64,000 bases of DNA from Flavobacterium erciyesense (GTDB lineage: Bacteria > Bacteroidota > Bacteroidia > Flavobacteriales > Flavobacteriaceae). The stretch's first letter is position 1. Each line of letters opens with the position of its first letter. The position numbers were made by a program, and so were the translations under genes. Location: NCBI RefSeq assembly GCF_018069925.1, contig NZ_JAGPXB010000009.1, positions 1 through 64,000 on the forward strand, read 5' to 3'. Below the pieces are notes generated by a model that was given only the letters and a program-made list of their open reading frames with translations, was not told where the DNA came from and searched no databases. Shown here piece by piece: positions 17,816 to 27,243 of this stretch.

Positions 17816-18358
17816 TTAAAAGTAAAAACGTACGAAAGGCATAAATGCACTGCCATATAAGTTGTTTTTATCTTCGATAACATTGTATCGAACACCTACA
17901 GTAGCATTGCCAGAACGATATCCCGCACCCACAAACAGAGCTGTGTTCCAAAAATTTTCTGATGGAGTAGTATTGCTATCAAAACGAAGGTTTACGCGCA
18001 ACTGCTCAACCTCTGCCGATAATTGTATTTCAGGAATGGGGTTTAAAAGTCCAATTGCACTTGCGCCATAAAGATGAGAAGTGTAAAAATCTTTTTGTCT
18101 CAAAAATTTGTATTGAAGTCCTGCACCCAAAGCGACATACTCATTTACATTATAAATGGCACTCGGTGCAAGGACAATATCGGTAAAGCCAGTTCCAAAT
18201 CCCAAACCAACAGCACCACCAAATTGTACATGATCCCAAAATTTAGGTTCATTTTGCACAGTGGTAGTGTTTTGTTGTCCAAAAACTGCGTTGCAAGAAA
18301 AAACTAAAAAAAGTAAAAAGATAGTATTGAATGTATTCAAAATGCAAGATCTAGTCAT
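17816..18358 (-). CDS. Small outer-membrane beta-barrel protein of unknown function
   Basis: 180 residues from the ATG at 18358; a longer TTG-started form to 18379 is possible but less natural. The signal peptide ends near CNAVFGQQ. Mature residues show alternating amphipathic strands with Gly-rich turns (FGGAVGLGFGTGFTDIVLAPS, GAGLQYKFLRQ) and a C-terminal strand ending in Phe (PFVRFYF), the outer-membrane barrel signature; about 8 strands would fit. It is divergent from the sucA-like gene. No direct link to that enzyme is visible; the adjacency should not be taken as evidence of a metabolic role. Confidence 0.8.
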   Translation of the reverse strand: MTRSCILNTFNTIFLLFLVFSCNAVFGQQNTTTVQNEPKFWDHVQFGGAVGLGFGTGFTDIVLAPSAIYNVNEYVALGAGLQYKFLRQKDFYTSHLYGASAIGLLNPIPEIQLSAEVEQLRVNLRFDSNTTPSENFWNTALFVGAGYRSGNATVGVRYNVIEDKNNLYGSAFMPFVRFYF

Positions 18359-18430
18359 GAGTTTCTGGTTTTTTAACAATTATCAATGTAAAAGTATCTT
18401 AAAATAAATTATAAATTTATTGTATTATCG

Positions 18431-18438
18431 TACTTTTG
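18431..18438 (+). promoter_or_regulatory. Probable -7 element for the 2-oxoglutarate dehydrogenase E1 gene
   Basis: TACTTTTG matches TAnnTTTG and lies 40 bases before the start codon. A good -33 TTG at standard spacing was not found, so the element is called on the -7 match and position only. Confidence 0.55.
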
Positions 18439-18478
18439 CAAAACTATTTTAACAAAAAAAGTATATTCACTAAATATT

Positions 18479-21250
18479 ATGGATAGGTTTTCATTTTTAA
18501 ACGCAGCACACACAGAATTTTTCGCCCAGTTATACGATCAATATTTAGAGAATCCAGATAGCGTAGAGCCAAGTTGGAGGAGTTTTTTTCAAGGTTTTGA
18601 CTTTGGAATGACCACCTATAACGAAGAAAATCCTGCATCACAAATAGCAAACTTTGCCGCAAATAATGCTGATGTAAGTTTAGTTTCAGATAAAATTCAC
18701 AAAGAATTTAATGTTCTTAAATTAATTGACGGCTACCGTACCCGCGGACATTTGTTTACCAAAACAAACCCGGTACGCGAAAGACGTGTTTCCTCTCCTA
18801 ATTTAGATTATACTAATTTTGGATTGACAGCATCAGACTTAAATACGGTTTTTGATGCGGCAAAAGTCATCCATATCCAGCCATGTACTTTACAGGAAAT
18901 CATCAACCATTTGGATGCGATTTACTGTCAGCATATTGGAATCGAGTACATGTATATTCGTAACCCAGAAGTGGTTTCTTGGATCCAGAATAAATTGGGT
19001 GTTAATGACAATCAACCAAAATTTTCATTAGACGAAAAGAAAAAAATCCTTAACAAGTTAAATCAAGCAGTTTCTTTCGAAAACTTTTTGCATACAAAAT
19101 ATGTAGGTCAAAAGCGTTTTTCACTAGAAGGTGGTGAATCAATAATTCCTGCACTTGATGCTTTAATCGAAAAAGCAGCCGAAAAAGGAGTGGAGCAGTT
19201 CGTTATGGGTATGGCGCACCGCGGGCGTTTGAACGTTTTAGCAAACATCTTCGGCAAATCTACTCAAGATATTTTCAGCGAGTTTGATGGTAAAGATTAC
19301 GATCAAGAATATTTTGATGGTGACGTAAAATACCACTTAGGTTTAACAGCTGATAAAGAAACAAGCTCAGGTAAAAAAATCAACATTAATTTGGCTCCAA
19401 ACCCTTCGCATCTTGAAACAGTAGGTGCAGTTATTGAAGGAATCACAAGAGCCAAACAAGATAAATATTTCCCTAATGATTTCTCAAAAGTATTGCCTAT
19501 TGCAGTACACGGAGATGCCGCTATCGCTGGTCAAGGTATTTTGTACGAAATCGTGCAAATGGCGCAACTTGATGGTTACAAAACCGGAGGAACCATTCAT
19601 ATTGTAATTAACAATCAAGTAGGTTTTACAACCAATTATCTTGATGCAAGATCATCAACTTATTGTACAGATGTGGCCAAAGTTACCCTTTCGCCAGTAT
19701 TGCACGTAAATGCTGATGATGCAGAGGCAGTGGTGCACGCCATGTCATTTGCTTTAGATTTCAGAATGCAGTTTGGTCGCGACGTATTTATTGATTTATT
19801 AGGATATAGAAAATACGGTCACAACGAAGGTGATGAACCTCGTTTTACTCAGCCATTATTGTACAAAATCATTGCTAAACACAAAAATCCAAGAGACCTT
19901 TACATGGATAAATTACTTGCTGATGGAGTAATTGATGCCAGTTATGTAAAAGAGTTGGAACAAGAATACAAATCGGATTTAGATCAAAATCTAGAAGCTT
20001 CGCGCAAAAAAGATTTGACCATAATCACGCCATTCATGCAAAACGAATGGAGCGGTTTTGAGCAAGTATCCAATGACGTGATGCTTCAAAAATTTGATAC
20101 AAAAGTCGAGAAAGCTACATTGGATTCTATTATTGAAACCGTATCGAGCTTGCCTAAAGATAAAAAGTTCATCAACAAGATCAATAAAATTGTAACCGAC
20201 AGAAAAACAGGTTACGATAACAATACCATCGATTGGGGTACTGCAGAAACATTAGCTTACGGTTCTTTATTGACCGAAGGTTTTGATGTTCGTATTTCTG
20301 GTCAAGATGTAGAACGTGGTACTTTTTCTCACCGCCATGCAGTGGTAAAAGTTGAGGATTCTGAAGAAGAAGTAGTGCTTTTAGATCATATTGCAAACAA
20401 AAAAGGAAATTTCCGTATCTTCAATTCTTTCCTTTCTGAGTACGGAGTTTTAGGTTTTGATTACGGATATGCATTGGCTAACCCGAACGCATTAACCATT
20501 TGGGAAGCACAATTTGGAGATTTCTCTAACGGTGCGCAAATTATGATTGACCAATACATTTCTTGTGGAGAAGACAAATGGAACAACCAAAACGGAATTG
20601 TATTGCTATTGCCTCACGGTTACGAAGGGCAAGGAGCAGAACACTCGTCAGCAAGAATGGAGCGTTACCTTCAATTGTGCGCGCGTCACAACATGTACGT
20701 AGCTGATTGTACAACGCCAGCCAACTTTTTTCACTTGTTAAGACGTCAAATGAAGACTAAATTCCGCAAACCGCTTGTGGTGTTTTCACCAAAAAGTTTG
20801 TTGCGTGACCCAAGATGTGTTTCTACCGTTGAGGACCTTGCAAACGGAGAATTCCAAGAAACTATTGATGATAATACAGTTGACAAAGCGGCTGTAAAAA
20901 CTTTGGTGTTTTGTACCGGTAAATTCTATTATGATATCACCGCTGAGCGCGAAAACAACCAGCGTACTGATGTTGCAGTAGTGCGTATAGAGCAATTGTT
21001 TCCGCTACCAGTAGAGCAATTAAAAGCAATTATCGCTCAATATCCTAATGCTCATGATTATGTTTGGGCACAAGAAGAGCCTAAAAACATGGGGGCTTAC
21101 AGCTATATGTTGATGAATTTTGATTTAGTAAAATGGAGATTGGCTTCATTAAAAGCATATGCAGCACCAGCGGCAGGTAGTTACACCAGAGCAAAACGCC
21201 GTCACGCAGATGCCATCAGAATGGTTTTTGATAAAGATTTATTTAGATAA
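18479..21250 (+). CDS. sucA: 2-oxoglutarate dehydrogenase E1 component
   Basis: 923 residues, full length for the TCA-cycle E1 enzyme that decarboxylates 2-oxoglutarate with thiamine diphosphate. The N-terminal E1 motif is present (FLNAAHTEFFAQLYDQYLEN and PSWRSFFQGF). MGMAHRGRLNVLANIFG and the ThDP-binding HGDAAIAGQG...VINNQVGFTT follow. The transketolase-like pyrimidine domain contains FSHRHAVVK, and YEGQGAEHSSARMERYLQ is close to canonical. The E2 gene follows on the same strand 158 bases later. The N-terminal E2-binding segment is intact, so the protein probably assembles with the downstream E2 and an E3 encoded elsewhere. Confidence 0.96.
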   Translation: MDRFSFLNAAHTEFFAQLYDQYLENPDSVEPSWRSFFQGFDFGMTTYNEENPASQIANFAANNADVSLVSDKIHKEFNVLKLIDGYRTRGHLFTKTNPVRERRVSSPNLDYTNFGLTASDLNTVFDAAKVIHIQPCTLQEIINHLDAIYCQHIGIEYMYIRNPEVVSWIQNKLGVNDNQPKFSLDEKKKILNKLNQAVSFENFLHTKYVGQKRFSLEGGESIIPALDALIEKAAEKGVEQFVMGMAHRGRLNVLANIFGKSTQDIFSEFDGKDYDQEYFDGDVKYHLGLTADKETSSGKKININLAPNPSHLETVGAVIEGITRAKQDKYFPNDFSKVLPIAVHGDAAIAGQGILYEIVQMAQLDGYKTGGTIHIVINNQVGFTTNYLDARSSTYCTDVAKVTLSPVLHVNADDAEAVVHAMSFALDFRMQFGRDVFIDLLGYRKYGHNEGDEPRFTQPLLYKIIAKHKNPRDLYMDKLLADGVIDASYVKELEQEYKSDLDQNLEASRKKDLTIITPFMQNEWSGFEQVSNDVMLQKFDTKVEKATLDSIIETVSSLPKDKKFINKINKIVTDRKTGYDNNTIDWGTAETLAYGSLLTEGFDVRISGQDVERGTFSHRHAVVKVEDSEEEVVLLDHIANKKGNFRIFNSFLSEYGVLGFDYGYALANPNALTIWEAQFGDFSNGAQIMIDQYISCGEDKWNNQNGIVLLLPHGYEGQGAEHSSARMERYLQLCARHNMYVADCTTPANFFHLLRRQMKTKFRKPLVVFSPKSLLRDPRCVSTVEDLANGEFQETIDDNTVDKAAVKTLVFCTGKFYYDITAERENNQRTDVAVVRIEQLFPLPVEQLKAIIAQYPNAHDYVWAQEEPKNMGAYSYMLMNFDLVKWRLASLKAYAAPAAGSYTRAKRRHADAIRMVFDKDLFR

Positions 21251-21252
21251 TA

Positions 21253-21332
21253 AGGAGCTATTTCCTGCTCTGCGCTAAATCTTTTCCTAGCTAAAGAAGC
21301 TAGAAAAAGGATATCGCTTCGATCAGGGCTAG
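21253..21332. repeat. Intergenic repeat element (type R1) between sucA and sucB
   Basis: About 80 bases with the layout GGAGCTATTTCCTGC, then AATCTTTTCC, a hairpin (CTAGCT ... AGCTAG), AAAAAGGATATCGC and ATCAGGGCTAG. A second, diverged copy with the same order of AATCTTTT, hairpin and AAAAAGGAT is at 58963-59035. Elements of this look recur between genes in Flavobacterium genomes as far as I recall; function unknown. Here it lies inside a presumed operon and would be part of the mRNA. Confidence 0.7.
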
Positions 21333-21408
21333 AAAAAATCCAAGCACGATTCACAAAAGGTGCAATAACAAGAAAAAAATTAAAATTCATAATTTAAAAT
21401 AATAGAAC

Positions 21409-22662
21409 ATGATTTTAGAAATGAAAGTCCCATCGCCAGGGGAATCAATAAAAGAAGTTGAAATTGCAACTTGGTTAGTTAAAGACGGAGATTATGTAGA
21501 AAAAGACCAAGCGATTGCTGAGGTTGATTCAGACAAAGCTACATTAGAATTGCCTGCTGAAGCGAGCGGAATCATTACTTTAAAAGCAGAAGAAGGCGAT
21601 GCAGTAGCAGTTGGCGCTGTTGTTTGCCATATTGATACAGCTGCAGCAAAACCAGACGGTGCTGCACCAGCTCCAGTAGCAGCAGCTCCTGCTGAAGAGA
21701 CCCGAGGCGCAGCCGAATCGAGCGCAGCTAAAAAAGTGGAGGCTGCGCCTGCACCAGTTGCGGCTCCAGCGGCAACAACATACGCTTCGGGTGCGCCATC
21801 TCCAGCAGCAAGAAAAATATTAGACGAAAAAAATATAGCTCCAGAATCCATAACGGGAACAGGTAAAGCAGGAAGAATCACTAAGGAAGATGCTGTAAAT
21901 GCAGTGCCTTCTATGGGAACGCCTACTGGTGGATCTCGTGGAACAGAGCGTACTAAATTATCAATGTTACGCCGTAAAGTAGCAGAGCGATTAGTAGCTG
22001 CTAAAAACGAAACGGCTATGTTGACTACTTTTAACGAAGTAAACATGACGCCAATCAACTTGATTCGTAACGAGTACAAAGATGCTTTTAAAGCAAAACA
22101 TGGTGGTGTAAGTTTAGGGTATATGTCGTTTTTTACAAAAGCGGTAACTAGAGCATTACAATTGTATCCAGATGTAAACTCTATGATGGATGGCGATTAC
22201 AAAGTAGCTTACGATTTCTGCGATATTTCTATTGCTGTATCTGGACCAAAAGGTTTAATGGTACCAGTAGTTCGTAACGCTGAAAACTTAACTTTCCGTG
22301 GTGTTGAAGCTGAGATTAAGCGTTTGGCTTTAAGAGCACGTGACGGTCAAATTACAGTGGATGATATGACAGGTGGAACATTTACAATCACTAATGGTGG
22401 TGTATTCGGTTCTATGTTGTCAACTCCAATCATCAACCCACCGCAATCAGGAATTTTAGGAATGCACAACATTATTGAGCGTCCAATTGCTGTAAATGGT
22501 AAAGTTGAAATTCACCCAATGATGTACGTAGCACTTTCTTATGACCACCGTATTATAGATGGTCGTGAGTCTGTAGGTTTCTTAGTTGCTGTTAAAGAAG
22601 CTCTAGAAAACCCAATGGAATTATTGATGGATAACAATCCTAAAAAAGCATTAGAACTGTAA
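21409..22662 (+). CDS. sucB: Dihydrolipoyllysine-residue succinyltransferase (2-oxoglutarate dehydrogenase E2)
   Basis: 417 residues. The lipoyl domain (1-78) carries the lipoylated lysine at K43 in [14 protein letters not shown] long Ala/Pro linker (about 80-125) leads to the E1/E3-binding domain (about 127-165, [18 protein letters not shown]). The catalytic core (about 185-417) ends with the active-site [14 protein letters not shown]. It transfers the succinyl group from the E1 product to CoA. The linker contains an odd charged stretch, [14 protein letters not shown], inside the Ala/Pro run. It works with the E1 encoded upstream. The ATG at 21409 gives the expected start [14 protein letters not shown]. 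Confidence 0.96.
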   Translation: MILEMKVPSPGESIKEVEIATWLVKDGDYVEKDQAIAEVDSDKATLELPAEASGIITLKAEEGDAVAVGAVVCHIDTAAAKPDGAAPAPVAAAPAEETRGAAESSAAKKVEAAPAPVAAPAATTYASGAPSPAARKILDEKNIAPESITGTGKAGRITKEDAVNAVPSMGTPTGGSRGTERTKLSMLRRKVAERLVAAKNETAMLTTFNEVNMTPINLIRNEYKDAFKAKHGGVSLGYMSFFTKAVTRALQLYPDVNSMMDGDYKVAYDFCDISIAVSGPKGLMVPVVRNAENLTFRGVEAEIKRLALRARDGQITVDDMTGGTFTITNGGVFGSMLSTPIINPPQSGILGMHNIIERPIAVNGKVEIHPMMYVALSYDHRIIDGRESVGFLVAVKEALENPMELLMDNNPKKALEL

Positions 22663-22685
22663 TATTCTTTACATTATATTTTTTG

Positions 22686-22718
22686 AATCCCGTTATGTGC
22701 AACATGACGGGATTTTTT
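22686..22718 (+). terminator. Terminator after sucB
   Basis: AATCCCGTTATGT pairs with ACATGACGGGATT (13 positions with one T-G wobble) around a 3-base loop and runs into TTTTT. It begins 24 bases after the sucB stop codon. Confidence 0.88.
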
Positions 22719-23047
22719 ATGTAATCCTCCTTGTTAAACATTTATGTTTTTGTGTTTATAATTATTAAAAATGTTTTTTATTAATTAAAACTTTATGATT
22801 TATGTAAATACTATTGTAAAAAATTTAATTTTTACCATAACATTACCACAACATTCCTTCTTTTTTAAAAACAATTTTAATTTATTTTAAAAAACCAAAT
22901 TAATGTTAAGCCCTATTGATAGTGCTCCGATTGCCTGGTTTTAGTTTAATTTTTTGATTTTTAAGTTGTATAGTTTTTAGATACTGCTATTTCTGTTACT
23001 CGACACAATAGAATTGTAATTTTGGAGTAGACTCAAAACTTAAACTT
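22719..23047 (+). promoter_or_regulatory. Long AT-rich leader region with -7 element for the modular T9SS gene
   Basis: About 330 bases with no gene. TAATTTTG at 23017-23024 fits the TAnnTTTG -7 element and stands 23 bases before the start codon. The rest is very AT-rich with runs of T and A and no strong hairpin. I saw no operator-like palindrome. Confidence 0.5.
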
Positions 23048-26000
23048 ATGAAGAACTTTACTTTATTTATTTTTCTGCTGATTTTTTCAGTAGGATTTTC
23101 ACAAAATGCACCTATTACCTTCGAAACGGGAGGCTTTGGTTCTACTTGGTCATTTGCAACTTTTGAAAATGGATCAGGAGCTGGGTACTCGAAAGTTGCT
23201 AATCCATTTCCAGGCGGTATAAACAGTTCAGCAACTGTGGGGAAGTTTGCTGCGGGAACAAGTGCATCAGGTGCTCAACCATATGCAGGATTTGAAACGG
23301 CTCATGCCTCGGGTGTAAACGGCATTGGAACTTTCACTTTGAGTGCTTCTAATTGCATCGTCAAAATAATGGTCTACAAAACTGTAATTAGTGACGTAGC
23401 TATCAAGTTTGCAATTGCAAATGGTGGTGCTCAGCCAGAAATAAAAGTGCCAAACACTAAAATCAATGAATGGGAAGAATTGACTTTTGACTTTTCAGGG
23501 AAAATTGGATTAAATGAAACCATCAATATTGATCAAATGATTTTCTTTTTAGATTTCAATGCAAGAACTTCTGAAACGACAAGCTATTTCGATAATGTTA
23601 CTTTTTCTGCAAAAGCAGCAGCAACTGTTCCAACTGTTGCCGCACCAACGCCCTCCAAACCGGCCGCAGATGTTATTTCGTTGTTTAGCAATGCTTATAG
23701 TAACGTAACTGTTGATAGCTGGAGAGCTGATTGGGGACAGTCAGGTAATGTTTTAACAGATATTCAAATTGCTGGAAATGACACTAAAAAATATACGGAT
23801 TTAAGTTACTTTGGAGTGATTACTGAAGCAAGCAAAATTAATGCATCAGCAATGTTGAACTTTCATATCGATGTTTGGACGCCGGATGTAAATACATTCA
23901 AAATTAAAATAGTAGATTTTGGTGCTGACGGTGCTTATCAAGGTGGAGATGATAAAGAATTTGAAGTGACTCGTACATTGGCATTAAGCGGGTGGAACAG
24001 CTTAGAAATTCCGTTGTCAGAATTTACAGGTTTGACTACAAAAGCGAATATCGCACAATTTGTATTTTCTGGAACAGCAGGGACAATATATTTAGATAAT
24101 GTTTATTTTAATAAAACACCAGTAGTTGCTCCTCCTCCTTCAGCTCCATATGCACCTGTAACCTTCGAATCAGGCGAATATGGATCTACATGGGTCTTGA
24201 CTTCTTTTGATAATCCATCTGGACCTTCAACAGCATCCTTATTAGCGTCAAATCCAAATAAAACAGGAATCAATACCTCTAACACAGCGGTAAAATTTAC
24301 AGCATTGGTTGCAGGGGCTTGGTATACTGGTTTCGAAACGGCTCATGCTTCTGGTACAAATGGTATTGGAACTTTTACTTTGAATGAGACCAACAGCACT
24401 GTAAAAATGATGGTGTATAAGGATGTAATCAGTAAGGTAGGTATCAAGTTTGCTCGACCTGATGGTGGATCAACAGGTGAAATCACTGTTACCAATACTA
24501 AAATCAATGAATGGGAAGAATTGACATTCAACTTTGCCGGAAAAATTGGGGAGGGAGTTTCAACTGGCATTGATCAAATTATTGTATTTCCAGATTTTAT
24601 TCCAGAAGGTACAACAAGATCAGCTGACCACGTTAGTTATGTAGATAATATCACTTTTTCTGCTAAAACAACCGCTCCAGTTGTTGCCACAGAACCTACT
24701 GTTGCTGCGCCAACCCCTACAAAACCGGCCTCAGATGTTATATCGCTGTTTAGTAATGCATATACTAATGTTCCAATTACTACTTGGAGAACTGATTGGT
24801 CAGCAGGAAGTGCCCTAACGGATATGCAAATTGCCGGAAATGACACGAAAAAATATACAAATTTGAATTACTTTGGAGTTGATGTTTCTGGCACAATTGA
24901 TGCTACAGCAATGACCTTTATTCATATTGATGTATGGACACCAGATTTAACAGCTTTTAGAATTAAACTGGTTGATTTTGGTCCGAATGGAGTTTATCAA
25001 GGAGGTGATGATAAGGAATTTGAAATTACACGTACGCCAACATTATCAGGGTGGAATAGTTTTGATATTCCTTTATCTGAGTTTACAGGTTTGACCACTA
25101 GAGGGAATATCGCTCAATTAGTGTTTTCAGGAGCGCCAGCTGGAACTGTTTATATTGACAATGTCTATTTTAATAAAACGGCTGCAGCTACTCCAACAGG
25201 ACCAATGGTTGCTGCGCCAACTCCTACAAAGCCAGCCTCAGATGTTATATCGCTGTTTAGTAATGCCTATACTAACGTTCCAATTACTACTTGGAGAACA
25301 GATTGGTCAGTAGGAAGTACATTAACGGATATGCAAATTGCCGGAAATGACACGAAGAAATATACAAATTTGAATTACTTTGGAGTTGATGTTACTGGTA
25401 CCATTGATGCTACAGCAATGACTTTTATTCATATTGATGTATGGACACCAGATTTAACAGCTTTTAGAATTAAACTGGTTGATTTTGGTCCAAATGGAGT
25501 CTATCAAGGAGGTGATGATAAGGAATTTGAAATTACACGTACGCCAACATTATCAGGATGGAATAGTTTTGATATTCCTTTGTCAGAATTTACAGGCTTG
25601 ACCACTAGAGGACATATCGCACAGTTAGTTTTTTCTGGAGCACCAGCGGGAACTGTTTATATTGATAATGTTTATTTTAATAAAACTGCAGTAGTTGTTA
25701 CTCCGACTGTACCAACTGTTGCTGCGCCAACGCCTACAACTGCGGTAGCAGATGTTATTTCGCTATTCAGTAATGCATATACTAATGTGCCAATTACAAC
25801 TTGGAGAACAGATTGGTCAGCAGGAAGTACATTAACGGATATGCAAATTGCCGGAAATGACACGAAGAAATATACAAATTTGAATTATTTTGGAGTTGAT
25901 GTGACTGGTACAATAAACGCGACAGCAATGTTGTATTTTCATATTGATGTATGGACATCGGATTTAACAGCTTTCAAAATAAAACTAGTTGATTTTGGTG

Positions 26001-26458
26001 CAAATGGAGTCTATCAGGGAGGTGATGATAAGGAGTTTGAAATTACACGTACGCCTACATTATCAGGATGGAATAGTTTTGATATTCCTTTATCAGAGTT
26101 TACAGGTTTGACAACTAGAGGGAATATTGCTCAATTGGTGTTTTCAGGAGCGCCGGCAGGAACTGTTTATATGGACAATGTTTATTTTAGCAAAACAGCT
26201 TCTACCTTAGATGTTCCTGATTTTGAAATTTCAAAAGTGATCATGTATCCAAACCCGACTACTAATTATTTAACAATTGATGCTAATGGTGAAATAAATA
26301 ATATCAGTATTTATAATGTGTTGGGACAAGAAGTTTTAGTTAGAAGTCCAAAAAGTAATTCCACAACCATTCAAACAAGTCAACTTTCAAAAGGAGTTTA
26401 TATCGTAAAAACAGTTGTAGAAGGAAAAGCAACCACCACAAAAATGATCAAAGAATAA
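23048..26458 (+). CDS. Modular secreted protein with six beta-sandwich domains and T9SS type A sorting domain
   Basis: 1136 residues with a signal peptide (cleavage near VGFSQN). Two related domain types alternate. Type A (about 20-190 and 370-540) starts with ITFETGGFGSTW / VTFESGEYGSTW and ends YFDNVTFSAK. Type B (about 195-355, 555-711, 721-881, 893-1053) starts DVISLFSNAY, contains W(R)(A/T)DW and WNS.(D/E)IPLSEFTGL and ends DNVYFNK. Both look like carbohydrate-binding-type beta sandwiches. The C-terminal 70 residues (MYPNPTTNYLTID...KGVYIVKT) are a type A T9SS signal. No catalytic domain is visible, so surface glycan binding is the best guess; the ligand is unknown. The last three B domains are nearly identical. 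Confidence 0.8.
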   Translation: MKNFTLFIFLLIFSVGFSQNAPITFETGGFGSTWSFATFENGSGAGYSKVANPFPGGINSSATVGKFAAGTSASGAQPYAGFETAHASGVNGIGTFTLSASNCIVKIMVYKTVISDVAIKFAIANGGAQPEIKVPNTKINEWEELTFDFSGKIGLNETINIDQMIFFLDFNARTSETTSYFDNVTFSAKAAATVPTVAAPTPSKPAADVISLFSNAYSNVTVDSWRADWGQSGNVLTDIQIAGNDTKKYTDLSYFGVITEASKINASAMLNFHIDVWTPDVNTFKIKIVDFGADGAYQGGDDKEFEVTRTLALSGWNSLEIPLSEFTGLTTKANIAQFVFSGTAGTIYLDNVYFNKTPVVAPPPSAPYAPVTFESGEYGSTWVLTSFDNPSGPSTASLLASNPNKTGINTSNTAVKFTALVAGAWYTGFETAHASGTNGIGTFTLNETNSTVKMMVYKDVISKVGIKFARPDGGSTGEITVTNTKINEWEELTFNFAGKIGEGVSTGIDQIIVFPDFIPEGTTRSADHVSYVDNITFSAKTTAPVVATEPTVAAPTPTKPASDVISLFSNAYTNVPITTWRTDWSAGSALTDMQIAGNDTKKYTNLNYFGVDVSGTIDATAMTFIHIDVWTPDLTAFRIKLVDFGPNGVYQGGDDKEFEITRTPTLSGWNSFDIPLSEFTGLTTRGNIAQLVFSGAPAGTVYIDNVYFNKTAAATPTGPMVAAPTPTKPASDVISLFSNAYTNVPITTWRTDWSVGSTLTDMQIAGNDTKKYTNLNYFGVDVTGTIDATAMTFIHIDVWTPDLTAFRIKLVDFGPNGVYQGGDDKEFEITRTPTLSGWNSFDIPLSEFTGLTTRGHIAQLVFSGAPAGTVYIDNVYFNKTAVVVTPTVPTVAAPTPTTAVADVISLFSNAYTNVPITTWRTDWSAGSTLTDMQIAGNDTKKYTNLNYFGVDVTGTINATAMLYFHIDVWTSDLTAFKIKLVDFGANGVYQGGDDKEFEITRTPTLSGWNSFDIPLSEFTGLTTRGNIAQLVFSGAPAGTVYMDNVYFSKTASTLDVPDFEISKVIMYPNPTTNYLTIDANGEINNISIYNVLGQEVLVRSPKSNSTTIQTSQLSKGVYIVKTVVEGKATTTKMIKE
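24701..26200 (+). repeat. Three near-identical in-frame tandem copies of a ~508-bp domain-coding unit
   Basis: Units start with GTTGCTGCGCC at 24701, 25208 and 25718, giving periods of 507 and 510 bases. The copies are nearly identical at DNA level, including silent positions, whereas the first B-type domain (from about 23630) is clearly more diverged. This points to recent tandem duplication or gene conversion. Confidence 0.9.
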
Positions 26459-26483
26459 ATGTGTTTGAGTTAATAGTTGAAGT

Positions 26484-26516
26484 AGAGCGTATTGATTTTC
26501 GATACGCTCTTTTCTT
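26484..26516. terminator. Terminator between convergent genes
   Basis: AGAGCGTAT (26484-26492) pairs with ATACGCTCT (26502-26510) around a 9-base loop, followed by TTTCTTTTATTT. It follows the T9SS gene by 25 bases and abuts the end of the convergent protease gene. Confidence 0.8.
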
Positions 26517-26957
26517 TTATTTCAACAAATACAAATAATGGTTGTAATAATCCACAATTGCTTTTCCTTTCATTAAAACATCAGCACCAATGATTCCATG
26601 AACTGGTTTTGCTTTGTGTTGTAGTAAAGCTTCATTAACGTGAGACAAATCGAAAATAACAATATCAAAAGCAGTGTCTTTCCAAGAGCCCAGTTGCAGT
26701 TGATTTTTTGTGGCAATTTGTGTAAACATTCCGGTTGCGCCAGCACCAGAAGCTTTTGTTTTTGATTTTTTTGCATCTAATGTAAATAAATCCACACTCT
26801 CAAATCCTACGCAACTGTTAGATGCTCCTGTATCTAAAATAAAATTCCCTTTCACCCCATTTATAGTAGCTTTTATCAAAAGATGCTGCGTTTTGGTAAT
26901 CTTAAATTTTACTTTTCGGTAGTTTTCTTTTTTGAGAATAACGTGGAGATTTTTCAT
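26517..26957 (-). CDS. Retropepsin-like aspartic protease (clan AA)
   Basis: 146 residues, the size of a single retropepsin-like lobe that must dimerise to form an active site. The catalytic motif FILDTGASNSCVGF is present near residue 42, and the hydrophobic-Gly partner motif GIIGADVLM appears near residue 122 (usual ILG pattern), followed by AIVDYYNHYLYLLK. No signal peptide or membrane anchor is visible, so it is probably cytoplasmic. Similar small bacterial proteins are common, but their substrates are mostly unknown. It is a single-gene unit with its own promoter (26994-27001). Confidence 0.88.
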   Translation of the reverse strand: MKNLHVILKKENYRKVKFKITKTQHLLIKATINGVKGNFILDTGASNSCVGFESVDLFTLDAKKSKTKASGAGATGMFTQIATKNQLQLGSWKDTAFDIVIFDLSHVNEALLQHKAKPVHGIIGADVLMKGKAIVDYYNHYLYLLK

Positions 26958-26993
26958 TTAAGCTAATTTTTTTTATCGCTAATTTATTTGTTT

Positions 26994-27001
26994 CAAAGAT
27001 A
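26994..27001 (-). promoter_or_regulatory. -7 element for the retropepsin-like gene
   Basis: Minus-strand TATCTTTG matches TAnnTTTG and lies 36 bases upstream of the start codon at 26957. The -33 element was not confidently placed. Confidence 0.55.
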
Positions 27002-27176
27002 CGTGGAGTTTTTAAGGAATTGTAAAAATCTATTTTCTTAGTGGTAAACAACTGAAAAAATAGGTATTACGATATGGTATCAATAGCTACCAATATGTTT
27101 TTTGGAAATTTCTTTTAAAATAGCGGCATAAAACATGTTATTTCTTGCTTTTTTTTCGAGTGGTAAAATTTTAAAA

Positions 27177-27208
27177 AATAAAAAAAGTGACAAATAAATC
27201 GTCACTTT
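27177..27208 (-). terminator. Terminator after the WD40 gene
   Basis: AAAGTGAC (27184-27191) and GTCACTTT (27201-27208) form an 8-bp stem with a 9-base loop; on the minus strand it continues into a run of seven T. It sits 36 bases beyond the WD40 stop codon. The other ~230 bases of the gap to the protease gene hold only the promoter described there. Confidence 0.8.
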
Positions 27209-27243
27209 CTTATTAATTCATAATCTAAGCCTTACACTTTTCT

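Noticed and set aside
17816-18358. Assigning a 2-oxoglutarate-related enzymatic function to the small protein beside sucA
   Set aside because: The sequence is a signal-bearing outer-membrane barrel with a C-terminal Phe and no enzyme motif. Adjacency alone is not evidence.
21492-22079. 195-codon minus-strand open frame opposite sucB
   Set aside because: It is the antisense of the Ala/Pro-rich linker and catalytic core of a clear E2 gene. The translation is low-complexity Ala/Val/Ser without a signal or motif.
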